Assembly: GCA_965212145.1 (NCBI GenBank)
Contig: CBDBUY010000004.1
Location: 496,001 to 560,000, forward strand
Direction: 5' to 3'
DNA from: JAAEPI01 sp965212145
Lineage (GTDB): Bacteria; Bacteroidota; Bacteroidia; Cytophagales; Cyclobacteriaceae
Length of the DNA stretch: 64,000 bases
How positions within the stretch are numbered: the first letter of the stretch is position 1; each line of letters begins with the position of its first letter. A model generated the notes under the pieces. The model had not been told where the DNA came from, searched no databases, and saw only the letters and a program-made list of their open reading frames with translations. The position numbers were made by a program, and so were the translations under genes. Below are positions 33,113-41,134 of the stretch, piece by piece.

Positions 33113-33298
33113 ATGATCCGTTTCGTACTTATCATGTTGATCAACCTGGCCGGCCTGGCTTATTGCTCGTATATATGCTTCGATCACTGGGATTCCGAGC
33201 ACAGCCTATCCCTGACCCTCCTGCCGGTGCTGTTCTTCATGGCCTTCTCGACGGCCAGGACATTCACCAAAGAGCGAAGGAAACTCCGGGGAGTTTGA
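33113..33298 (+). CDS. Candidate 61-residue membrane protein
   Basis: This small ORF encodes two hydrophobic helices (about residues 3-22 and 32-48) and a basic C-terminus (FTKERRKLRG). A -7-like TAATTTTA lies a few bases before the ATG. It sits right after the second 81-bp repeat. It is plausible as a small inner-membrane protein with positive-inside topology, but no family is recognised. Confidence 0.4.
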   Translation: MIRFVLIMLINLAGLAYCSYICFDHWDSEHSLSLTLLPVLFFMAFSTARTFTKERRKLRGV

Positions 33299-33420
33299 AT
33301 TAGCGGAGAGTGACTTGGGGGTTTGGGGTGGAGGGAATTGCCGAGCTGGAAGGGTTCGAAGGTGAAACTTCCGTACTAGTGAGGATTGCTTTTTTATTTA
33401 AAGATAATCCGTTCAACTTA

Positions 33421-33485
33421 TAACGGTTCTCTAACTTATGTATATTTAAATATTACAACACCCCAAAGCTAAAGAGCCGTTAGAG
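33421..33485. repeat. Imperfect inverted repeat before the orphan AT-rich gene
   Basis: TAACGGTTCT (33421-33430) pairs with AGAGCCGTTA (33473-33482), and the overlapping CTCTAAC (33429-33435) pairs with GTTAGAG (33479-33485). It ends 14 bases before the ATG at 33500. The layout recalls integron attC ends, but the last base of each box departs from the attC consensus. Confidence 0.4.
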
Positions 33486-33499
33486 CTCATACCTTAAAT

Positions 33500-34258
33500 A
33501 TGGAATTCGGACTATTTGAAATTCTTGCAATAACTGGCTCATTAGCCTGGAGTTGGCCCCTGATTCAATGGATCGTTAACATTTCAAAAAAACCAGAACT
33601 TTCACTTGCAGCGCACAAAGAGGTTGAAATAGGCTTTGATGAAGAAGGGCCGTATCTAGATCTTGAACTTGCTTTCTCAGCGAAAAACAAAGATATTTTT
33701 ATTGATGATGCCGAACTTATAATAACTCATGAGAATCAAGAGATTCATGGATTTGCCTGGTCTTCATTTGCTGAAACACTATTAAGCATGGAAATTGAAG
33801 ACCAAAAGATTCCATATGATAAAACACAAAGAGCAATCGCACTCAATATCCCAACTGAATCCGTAATTGACAAAAGAGTAGTTTTTGTTGATTCAGAATT
33901 TGAAGAACAACTAGAAGAGGTTCAGGAAACAGTTGACGAATTAATTGATAATATTAAAAATTCAAGTGATTTGGTGAATCAATTCACAACTTCTAAGGAA
34001 TTCAATAGTTTAAAAAGCTTTTATAAGGATAAGTTTTATTGGAAAGTTGGCGGTTACAATTTAACTCTGACATTTACAACTAATCGTGATCTCGCTTTCA
34101 AATTTGAATACAACTTCAAACTTACAAGTAGAGATGTTCGAAAACTCGAAAAGAATATAAAGGTCGCCCAAGACAACATTCTCAATGTCTATCTCAACAA
34201 CTCTGCCAGCAAAGTCGATTGGGTAACAGTGTCTCAAAAGCTTAAAAATAATAACTAA
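33500..34258 (+). CDS. Orphan membrane-anchored protein of unknown function, AT-rich
   Basis: This 252-residue protein has one N-terminal transmembrane helix (about residues 7-27), then an acidic beta-rich region and a coiled-coil stretch (FEEQLEEVQETVDELIDNIKN). A second beta domain with repeated Phe-Thr-Thr motifs follows. The codon choice is visibly more A/T-rich than the neighbouring genes. It stands alone between repeats, and I recognise no family. I infer recent acquisition. Confidence 0.6.
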   Translation: MEFGLFEILAITGSLAWSWPLIQWIVNISKKPELSLAAHKEVEIGFDEEGPYLDLELAFSAKNKDIFIDDAELIITHENQEIHGFAWSSFAETLLSMEIEDQKIPYDKTQRAIALNIPTESVIDKRVVFVDSEFEEQLEEVQETVDELIDNIKNSSDLVNQFTTSKEFNSLKSFYKDKFYWKVGGYNLTLTFTTNRDLAFKFEYNFKLTSRDVRKLEKNIKVAQDNILNVYLNNSASKVDWVTVSQKLKNNN

Positions 34259-34607
34259 AAAGAGTCTTTAACGATATGGAATAAGGCACGTGCTTTACTA
34301 CTTTCTTAAAACTTCTGCAGGACTTGACAGTGAGTCTGCGGACAAGAATTTTCTGATCCATTTTGCCGCTTCTTGTGTTCGTTGAACTATCCAACAAAAA
34401 ACAATAGTATTCTACAACCTTATATCTACCGGTGTTCGTGATCATTTTTATGCAATCCATAAAATTCGAGCAAGGCGTCATACGTGAGCGTTACAAGCGG
34501 TTATTTTTTTCATCCTTCTAATTTTACGTCACCAACTCGTTCATCTTTAGGACTGAAAGCTTAATTCAGAAGGATGTTTATGACTCAGTCATGAGAGGAT
34601 TTTGAAA
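34259..34607. other. AT-rich intergenic region with an inverted repeat
   Basis: No credible gene is seen in this 349-base gap. It contains a 9-base inverted repeat, CATCCTTCT (34511-34519) and AGAAGGATG (34568-34576), around a 48-base loop, and the short palindrome TGACTCAGTCA at about 34580-34590, both beyond the 3' end of the protease gene. Confidence 0.5.
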
Positions 34608-36152
34608 CTATTTTTCTGCTTCAACTATGTAAATAAAGTTCTTAATTTCCTTTACTTGATCAACTAATGATTTGGTAGAAAGTTGATTTTGAGTGTTCAA
34701 TTTAGGAGGGCTATTTAGAGCATCTAACAAGTTGAAAAAGTAGGATGATTTGATTGCGTATGAAGCATTCTCTGCCTCAACATGTTTTGAGCTAATTATC
34801 CCAGCAAGTTCCCCTTCTTCGCTAAATAATGGTCCTCCACTGTTGCCAGGTTGAACAGGCACTGTGAGTTGATAAGTAGTTATGTCACCTTGAAAACCTG
34901 TTCTAGATGAAACAATACCGTTTGTTAGTTTGATTTCATCACCCATTGATGAACGAAGAGGATATCCAAGCACAAAAACCTCTGAACCAACGTCCATTGA
35001 GCCTCTTTTAAAGACAAACGGGGGATTTATCATCTTGACAGAACCTTCTGTTATTTTTAGTAAGGCCAAATCATTCCTCTCATCGCTTAGAATTAAATCA
35101 CATTTATATCTACTTGAAAAGTCACCATTGACACCCTTCACGAAAATCAAAGATGCATCTGATATAATATGATGATTGGTTAGAATATATCCTTCAGAAG
35201 AAATACCAATGCCTGTACCAGATGATACTGATGGACTATGGGAATTAACTGATGTATTTAATGGGAACGTTTTTAGATAAGTATCAGTGTGATCTATATC
35301 TGGCCAATACATTTCAAAATATGATTCTTTGAATGTTACGATAGCATCCTCATCCCAATTCTTGTTGAATTTTCTCCACTTTACGGTGTATAAATTCGGC
35401 TTAGCAGTTGGATCAAAATATCCTTTCTTTTCTCCTTCTGCCCAATCTTCATAATTCGAAGCACCGGATAAGTATATCACTAAGTAGTAACCATCATTAT
35501 CCAAAACGGCTACTTTATTTTTCGATTTATCTTCTCCCTTAATCAGTTGTTCATAAACTCCTTCATTTTGATCAATCCGATGCGTTGATAGATAATTTCG
35601 AATCCAGTCTTCATCGACACCTGACTTGATTATCGGCATGAGTTCAATACGGCTACTTTTCTGATAGGGAAATTTTTTATAACCGTACAACCTTAGTAAT
35701 TCCGTATGAATATTATACTTTAAATCGTATGCTAACTTGAATCTCTTGTCGCTTTTGAAAAGCCAATAATCACCATTGCAACTATAAAATTTTAATGAAA
35801 TATTAGACACGCTTTTTTCATGGGAATCATAGTTTAGAAATACTGAGGTTTTGTCACACAATGAACTCCTCGGATAATCGTCGAACCAATACGATAAACC
35901 TACTTGATCAAATGCCATTCCTTTCAGAAAGTCTAAACCAGCATTGTAAATATCTGCATGAAATTTACTCCTTTGCATTAAATCTCCAACCCCTTCATCA
36001 GCTAATATCTCGGCATATTTGATGCCTTTCAGGAACTCATAAAACTCTAACTCAGAATTAGTTTCATGTGGGAATGCTTCCTGCTGAGCATAGGTGTTAG
36101 TCAGGTTAAAAACCATTAATAAAACTGCTAAGAAAGTTGGTTTTGCTCTCAT
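34608..36152 (-). CDS. Secreted trypsin-like serine protease (S1 family) with large N-terminal domain
   Basis: This 514-residue protein has a signal peptide (cut near NTYAQQ), about 280 residues of unrecognised N-terminal domain with Tyr/Trp-rich segments, and a C-terminal trypsin-like protease domain. The full triad is visible: His328 in GYILTNHHII, Asp361 in ERNDLALLKI and Ser438 in QPGNSGGPLF. No PDZ domain follows, unlike HtrA. Base composition is AT-rich compared with the flanking kinases. It should act in the periplasm or outside the cell; the N-terminal part may recognise substrate. Confidence 0.8.
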   Translation of the reverse strand: MRAKPTFLAVLLMVFNLTNTYAQQEAFPHETNSELEFYEFLKGIKYAEILADEGVGDLMQRSKFHADIYNAGLDFLKGMAFDQVGLSYWFDDYPRSSLCDKTSVFLNYDSHEKSVSNISLKFYSCNGDYWLFKSDKRFKLAYDLKYNIHTELLRLYGYKKFPYQKSSRIELMPIIKSGVDEDWIRNYLSTHRIDQNEGVYEQLIKGEDKSKNKVAVLDNDGYYLVIYLSGASNYEDWAEGEKKGYFDPTAKPNLYTVKWRKFNKNWDEDAIVTFKESYFEMYWPDIDHTDTYLKTFPLNTSVNSHSPSVSSGTGIGISSEGYILTNHHIISDASLIFVKGVNGDFSSRYKCDLILSDERNDLALLKITEGSVKMINPPFVFKRGSMDVGSEVFVLGYPLRSSMGDEIKLTNGIVSSRTGFQGDITTYQLTVPVQPGNSGGPLFSEEGELAGIISSKHVEAENASYAIKSSYFFNLLDALNSPPKLNTQNQLSTKSLVDQVKEIKNFIYIVEAEK

Positions 36153-36496
36153 AACTGTCCGACTCAGTATGTTTGCCAGCGCCTAATGATCGGTTTGTGT
36201 GACCCACAGTTGGCAAATAGCACTAAAAATAGCGGAAGTGTAACAGAATCACAACGGTAACCACAAACCACTGTTTTCTAAATTAAAGACCCGCACTACA
36301 AGAAGTTTCGAAAAGCGATCAATTTTCAGTTGGTGCAAAGGTTTTATAACCCCACAGAAATTGGCTAAAGTAGGTGAGGTTGGAGCCCCATTGGTCGATA
36401 ACAACTGAATTGCCCTTTGAGCAACCTACCTTCTTTCACGAGATTGCTTCGTCCTTCCTCCTCGCAAAAACACCTAACAAATAAAAAAACCCTCGC
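36153..36496. other. Intergenic region with inverted repeat and REP fragment
   Basis: No gene is seen. A 7-base inverted repeat TTTGCCA/TGGCAAA (36172-36178, 36211-36217) lies 20-65 bases upstream of the protease start. The right end holds a truncated copy of the 81-bp REP-like element. Confidence 0.45.
36431..36471. repeat. Truncated REP-like element (right half)
   Basis: About 41 bases match the right half of the 81-bp elements, with TTCACGAGATTGCTTCGTCC identical to copy 2 and the end CCTCGCAAA followed by a changed AAC. It lies at the right side of the AT-rich island. Confidence 0.7.
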
Positions 36497-38407
36497 TTAC
36501 TTCGAAACCCCCTCCAAATATGCCTGCCGTTCGTGCCGGGCTTCTGCCAGGGTGGCGTTGAGGATCAGGGTGTTTCCGCGCATGCCTGCGTAGGTGTCCA
36601 GCTCCAGCTCGCCGGAGATCAGGTTGGCGCGGCTGTTCAGGTTTTTCCAGCCATTGCCTTTGCTGTGGAGAAGCAGGTTTTTATCAAACCCCATCCCATC
36701 GTCCTCTATCAGTAAAGTGACTTCCTCGTGATCTTTGGTGATCTGCACGCTGATCGTTTTGGCGTCTGAGTGCTTCAGGATGTTATTGATCCATTCCTGC
36801 ACAATCCGGTAAATGGAGATTTCCTGGATTTCCGTCAGCCGCTCTTCCAACCCAAAAACATTGACTTCCACTAGTTTCTGATCTGACGCATTGATGCGGT
36901 TGGCCAGCTCCCGAATCCCCGCTTCCAGCCCGTGCTTGACCAAGGTTTGGGGCATCAGGTCAAAGCAAATATTCTTCAGCTCGGCATGCATGTTTTTGAG
37001 AATGTCTGAGGACGTATTAAAAACATCAATCCGCTTTTCTGTGTCCGTGGATTTCACCGAATTCAACCCTTTCAGGTTCAGGTTCAGTGCGGAGATCATC
37101 CCGCCAAACCCGTCGTGTAAATCCCGGGCGAATCGGTTCCGCTCGTCTTCCTGTCCTTTGACCAACGCCTGCATAACCTCATCCTGATGATCACGAACCT
37201 GCTCCAACAATTCCTGACGGTCCTTGTAAACCATGAAGGCCGCCTGCCCCATAAAAATCATAAAGGCCATGATCTCCAGCGCCGATCCTAACATCACATA
37301 ATGTGCACTATTCAGCGAGCTCTCAGCCGTCCCGAACAAGGGGAAAATGATGTTCACAAACGCCAATGACAAGTAGATGAGATATACGACAAAAAGAGGA
37401 AATGCCCTCGGTAATCGCCTGATGGAGGCAATGGCCAGCGCTACCAACAGATAGAGAAATGTCAAGGCTGTTAGCCCCACCACGCAGTTGATGAAAACCT
37501 TGGTGAAAAAGAAGCTGAACTTAAAGTAGGGAATGCTGTAAAGCACGGCTATCCCGACTCCCACAAAACCCAGAACCCTTACCACTCTCCATACCCTGGG
37601 CATCACGGCATTCACCGGCACCAACGAATCCAGGAACCGAGGCATAAACAAAATGAGCAGGATGGCGCCCCATTGATAATAGTTCGTCACAATCTGGTAG
37701 GGATCCGAGTCGATGAACATCGTGATCATCCCAGTGGTGGAAGAGATGATAATTCCGGTGGCTATTGCAAATAGGCAGTAGTACACGAACATGAGCTGTC
37801 GGGTGTTCATATACATCAAAACGGCAATGACTACAGAGAGCGTTAACACCCCGAGCCAAAAGAACAATAGCGTGAGATTGGTGTCCTTGAAACTTTCGGC
37901 CGCCTTGGGGTTGAGCAGGTGAACAGGCACCTGCATAGACGAAAGCGGATCGTACGTCTGCAAGTACAGCTCCATTTTCGAATTGGCCGGAACCGAGATC
38001 AAATAGGGATAGCCCGGATCGTTAAAAAGTTTGTTTTTACTGGTGCGGGCAAGTCCGGACGGGATATGTTCAATGAATTCTCCCTGAATTAAATACACGT
38101 CCACCTCATGGGAAATCGGATTGCTCAGGTACAATACTTTCTCAATATCCTGATCAGCATTGTTTACCAACTGCAACCGGATCCACTCGAGATCCTGAGA
38201 GTATTTGGCTAAAATTCCCTGATTCCATTGCTCATCTGGCACGGCCATGACTTCCTCAAGTGACATGGAATTGGTGGTATCCGAAAAAAGATCGGTTTGC
38301 TCGATGAGCACATGATCCCGATCAGCGTCCAGTAAATGGGCAGATTGACTAAACCCAAAGAGCGAGATCAGGAGGCAAATAACCAGACTCCTGAATCGAT
38401 TTTGCAT
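36497..38407 (-). CDS. 7TM-DISM sensor histidine kinase (HisKA_3 type)
   Basis: This 636-residue kinase has a signal peptide, an extracellular 7TMR-DISM ligand-type domain (about 25-170), seven transmembrane helices (about 175-395) and a cytoplasmic transmitter. The phospho-accepting His is H431 in RFARDLHDGFGGM, and the ATPase boxes include EWINNILKHSD and IEDDGMGFD. DISM domains often bind carbohydrates or other small ligands. Its start abuts the rocD stop with no gap. No response regulator is adjacent; its transmitter is very similar to the TPR kinase at 30204. Confidence 0.9.
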   Translation of the reverse strand: MQNRFRSLVICLLISLFGFSQSAHLLDADRDHVLIEQTDLFSDTTNSMSLEEVMAVPDEQWNQGILAKYSQDLEWIRLQLVNNADQDIEKVLYLSNPISHEVDVYLIQGEFIEHIPSGLARTSKNKLFNDPGYPYLISVPANSKMELYLQTYDPLSSMQVPVHLLNPKAAESFKDTNLTLLFFWLGVLTLSVVIAVLMYMNTRQLMFVYYCLFAIATGIIISSTTGMITMFIDSDPYQIVTNYYQWGAILLILFMPRFLDSLVPVNAVMPRVWRVVRVLGFVGVGIAVLYSIPYFKFSFFFTKVFINCVVGLTALTFLYLLVALAIASIRRLPRAFPLFVVYLIYLSLAFVNIIFPLFGTAESSLNSAHYVMLGSALEIMAFMIFMGQAAFMVYKDRQELLEQVRDHQDEVMQALVKGQEDERNRFARDLHDGFGGMISALNLNLKGLNSVKSTDTEKRIDVFNTSSDILKNMHAELKNICFDLMPQTLVKHGLEAGIRELANRINASDQKLVEVNVFGLEERLTEIQEISIYRIVQEWINNILKHSDAKTISVQITKDHEEVTLLIEDDGMGFDKNLLLHSKGNGWKNLNSRANLISGELELDTYAGMRGNTLILNATLAEARHERQAYLEGVSK

Positions 38408-39673
38408 TTAGAAATTTAACACCGTTTTTTCAATGATGTCGCAGCACTCGTGCAACTGCTCTTCGGTCATCACCAAAGGAGGTGCAAATCGGATGATGTT
38501 GCCGTGGGTCGGTTTGGCCAGCAAGCCGTTTTCTTTCATGGCCACACACAGGTCCCACGCTGTTGTGCTATCCGGAGAGTCGTTGATGACGATCGCGTTC
38601 AGCAGTCCCTTTCCTCTAACCAATTTCACCAAGTCGGACTTGGCAATCATGGCGTTCATTCGTTCCCGGAAAAGATCGCCAAGTCTGCGAGCATTTTGGG
38701 TAAGATTCTCATCTCGCACAACCTCAAGCGCCGCAATTGCCACTTTGGCGGCCAATGGATTGCCTCCGAATGTACTGCCGTGTTGTCCCGGCTTGATGAC
38801 TTCCATGATGGAATCGTTGGCGAGTACGGCAGAAACCGGATACACCCCGCCACTCAGCGCTTTGCCCAAAATCAGAATATCGGGTTCAGTGTAGGTCTCC
38901 TGCTTTTCGCAATGTCCGGCACACGAGCAATCCCCGCAAGATCTAAGAAGACCTCCTGTTCGGCCAATACCCGTTTGCACCTCATCGGCGATAAACAGCA
39001 CATTTTTCTCCGCGCACAATTTCTTTGCTCCGGCCATGAATCCTTCATCCGGCACCACCACACCGGCTTCTCCCTGGATGGGCTCCACCATGAAACCGGC
39101 CACATCCGGATCTTCCAAAGCTTTTTCTAAAGCGTCCAGGTTGTTGTACTCAATCCGTCCGAAACCTTCTGTGTAAGGTCCGAAGTTGGCATTGTCCGGG
39201 TCGTTGGAGAAGGAAATGATGGTCGTGGTACGACCGTGGAAGTTGTTGGAACACACGACGATTTTCGCCTGATCCTCGGCGATTCCTTTTTTGTCGTACG
39301 CCCACTTTCGGCAAATCTTGATGGCCGTCTCCACCGCTTCCGCACCGGTGTTCATCGGCAGCACTTTGTCGAACCCGAAGTACTCGGTGATGTACTTTTC
39401 GTACACGCCCAGCTCCGCATTGAAAAATGCCCGGGAAGTCAAGGTCAGCGTTTCTGCCTGATCTTTCAAAGCACCGATGATCCGGGGGTGACAATGTCCC
39501 TGATTCACCGCAGAATAGGCCGACAGAAAGTCGTAATATCTTGCACCCTCAGCGTCCCAAACGTACACGCCTTCACCTTTGGCCAACACGACCGGAAGCG
39601 GGTGGTAATTGTGTGCACCGTGCCGGTTTTCCAGCTCCATCAATTCTGCACTTGTCATTGTCGTCTGAGTCAT
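38408..39673 (-). CDS. rocD: Ornithine-oxo-acid transaminase
   Basis: This 421-residue class III PLP aminotransferase converts ornithine and 2-oxoglutarate to glutamate semialdehyde and glutamate. Visible blocks are ENRHGAHNYHPLPVVL, DFLSAYSAVNQGHCHP, MNTGAEAVETAIK and the PLP lysine in DILILGKALSGGVYPVSA. A Cys-rich insertion (SCGDCSCAGHC) near the middle is unusual compared with the textbook enzyme. I chose the ATG at 39673; the frame extends 19 codons upstream. A -7-like TAATCTTG lies at 39700-39707. It is immediately followed by the 7TM kinase gene. Confidence 0.9.
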   Translation of the reverse strand: MTQTTMTSAELMELENRHGAHNYHPLPVVLAKGEGVYVWDAEGARYYDFLSAYSAVNQGHCHPRIIGALKDQAETLTLTSRAFFNAELGVYEKYITEYFGFDKVLPMNTGAEAVETAIKICRKWAYDKKGIAEDQAKIVVCSNNFHGRTTTIISFSNDPDNANFGPYTEGFGRIEYNNLDALEKALEDPDVAGFMVEPIQGEAGVVVPDEGFMAGAKKLCAEKNVLFIADEVQTGIGRTGGLLRSCGDCSCAGHCEKQETYTEPDILILGKALSGGVYPVSAVLANDSIMEVIKPGQHGSTFGGNPLAAKVAIAALEVVRDENLTQNARRLGDLFRERMNAMIAKSDLVKLVRGKGLLNAIVINDSPDSTTAWDLCVAMKENGLLAKPTHGNIIRFAPPLVMTEEQLHECCDIIEKTVLNF

Positions 39674-39699
39674 AACTTTGGGGATTAATGTTCCAACTG

Positions 39700-39707
39700 C
39701 AAGATTA
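39700..39707 (-). promoter_or_regulatory. Candidate -7 promoter element for rocD
   Basis: Minus-strand TAATCTTG matches TAnnTTTG at 7 of 8 positions, 26 bases before the ATG at 39673. Confidence 0.35.
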
Positions 39708-39719
39708 CCGAATTCGCCC

Positions 39720-39878
39720 ATGAGCGCCAATGAAGATCAAGGAAAAGAGGAGCTATTCTACTACGAGAATGGACTGATTGTCTTCACGGAGGCGTATCAT
39801 AAGCGACGTGGGTTTTGCTGCGGCAGAAAATGCCGGCACTGTCCGTTTGGATATGAGAATGTGAAAGGACGGAAATAG
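39720..39878 (+). CDS. Small Cys-rich protein of the DUF5522 family
   Basis: This 52-residue protein has the pattern YYENGLIVFTEAYHKRRG followed by CCGRKCRHCPFGYEN, the DUF5522 signature. The four cysteines probably bind zinc or another metal. The function is unknown. I chose the ATG at 39720 because the conserved part starts soon after; the frame is open 14 codons further upstream. It is divergent from rocD. Confidence 0.75.
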   Translation: MSANEDQGKEELFYYENGLIVFTEAYHKRRGFCCGRKCRHCPFGYENVKGRK

Positions 39879-39883
39879 ACTAA

Positions 39884-39991
39884 CGTCATTTCGAAACGGA
39901 GCGAATGCGTAGTGAGAAATCTCCCTTGTTTTTATGAGACTCTTACGCCCTGCCCCAACCTACACCCTCCCTGGCAGGGCTCAGAGTGACG
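39884..39991. repeat. Extragenic repeat with GTCATTTCGA-type ends
   Basis: The stretch begins CGTCATTTCGAAACGGAGCG and ends CAGAGTGACG, so its outer CGTCA/TGACG ends are complementary. Sequences of this type are scattered between genes in many Bacteroidota. It lies between DUF5522 and the WG-repeat gene. Confidence 0.6.
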
Positions 39992-40001
39992 GGCAAGGTT
40001 T

Positions 40002-41087
40002 TTACCACACATGCACATTCCCCTTGGCATCAATCAGGATTTTGCGGTACTCCGGGGGCACGAGCACTTTGTAGTCTTTGTCCACCAAGCCAATTCTCCA
40101 GGTCTTCTTGTGACGGATAGCTGCCACGCCATTGGTGAATTCTGAAATGTGGTACTTCTTCACCGGGCCGAGGTTCTTGATGTGGACGCCTCCAGAGGAA
40201 AAGTCGTATTTCATTTCCTTGAACTTTCCTCTTCCGCTCAGATCGGTCAGAGCTGGTGGGACGATCTCTTTTCCTGAGGTATCAATAAAGCCGTATTTTC
40301 CATTTTTCCGTACCAGGGCCCAGTTCTTCTTTTCCCTATCGAAATAATGAATACGCTCGTACTTTACCGGGACGATTTCCTTGCCAGAACGATCGATAAA
40401 CCCCTCCAGTCCATTCTTTTCCACCTTGGCCCAGTTGTACTGGTAACTATCGAAGGAATGAACCTTAGTGTATTGTGGGAGAACTACTTCCTTGCCGGAT
40501 TTATCGATGAACCCGTACAATCCACCCACTTCCACCTTCGCCCAATTGCCATGAAAGCTCTGAATGTAGTTGTATTTCAGAGGTACCACCTCGGCTCCTG
40601 ATTTATCAATGAAGCCATACAGACCATCTTTTTCCACCTTCGCCCAATCCACGCCGGACGAGCCGTAATAGTAAATCTTATCGTATTTCGCCGGGACGAT
40701 TTCCGTGCCGGTTCGGTCAATGTATCCGGCCAGGCCATTCTTCTCCACAAAGGCCCAGTTGGAGCGCGTGTTCCCAAAGCGACTGATCTTCTCGTATTGC
40801 ACGGGCACTACTTCTTTTCCTTCCCGATCGATGAAACCGTAGAGGCCATTCTTGCTCACCTTGGCCCAGTTGGAGGCATCATAATCAAAGGAATAAATTT
40901 TGTCGTATTGCGGCTTGACGACCTCCGTGCCTTCCCGATCAATAAACCCGTACAAGTCGCCCGTGCGCACCAGTGCCCAGGACGGATGACCCTTGTCACC
41001 GTAATCGTCGATGTAGTCGTACTTGCCATCCTGCTGTGCAAAGGCCAATGAAGTAGTGAAAAGCAGTAAAAGGGCAAAAAGTCTCAT
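40002..41087 (-). CDS. Secreted WG-repeat protein
   Basis: This 361-residue protein has a signal peptide (cut near LAFAQQ) and seven or more tandem WG/KWG repeats of about 45 residues. Each is built as NGLYGFIDREGKEVVPVQYEKI followed by a Trp-Ala-hydrophobic-Val segment. WG repeats form beta-structures, perhaps for protein or glycan binding; no enzymatic residue is seen. It is probably surface or periplasmic. It lies downstream of the MBOAT operon on the same strand, with a 47-base gap. Confidence 0.85.
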   Translation of the reverse strand: MRLFALLLLFTTSLAFAQQDGKYDYIDDYGDKGHPSWALVRTGDLYGFIDREGTEVVKPQYDKIYSFDYDASNWAKVSKNGLYGFIDREGKEVVPVQYEKISRFGNTRSNWAFVEKNGLAGYIDRTGTEIVPAKYDKIYYYGSSGVDWAKVEKDGLYGFIDKSGAEVVPLKYNYIQSFHGNWAKVEVGGLYGFIDKSGKEVVLPQYTKVHSFDSYQYNWAKVEKNGLEGFIDRSGKEIVPVKYERIHYFDREKKNWALVRKNGKYGFIDTSGKEIVPPALTDLSGRGKFKEMKYDFSSGGVHIKNLGPVKKYHISEFTNGVAAIRHKKTWRIGLVDKDYKVLVPPEYRKILIDAKGNVHVW

Positions 41088-41134
41088 GTCTTTGGTATTG
41101 TGTGGGTAAAGACACGAGCGGGAGGGAAAGGTTT

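Noticed and set aside
32807..33303. Open frames across the 81-bp repeats
   Set aside because: The translations repeat the REP-like DNA (for example LRPSSSQRR twice) and run out of register with any known protein.
34242..34481. 79-codon minus-strand frame after the orphan gene
   Set aside because: Considered as a GIY-YIG-like remnant, but the motif spacing does not fit and no start signal is seen.
34568..34591. Inverted repeat beyond the protease gene as an intrinsic terminator
   Set aside because: The loop is 48 bases and the downstream arm on the minus strand is followed by A residues, not T, so it does not look like a normal terminator.
38450..39130. A 226-codon open frame opposite rocD
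   Set aside because: It is antisense to a clear aminotransferase, has no family features, and reflects the codon pattern of rocD.
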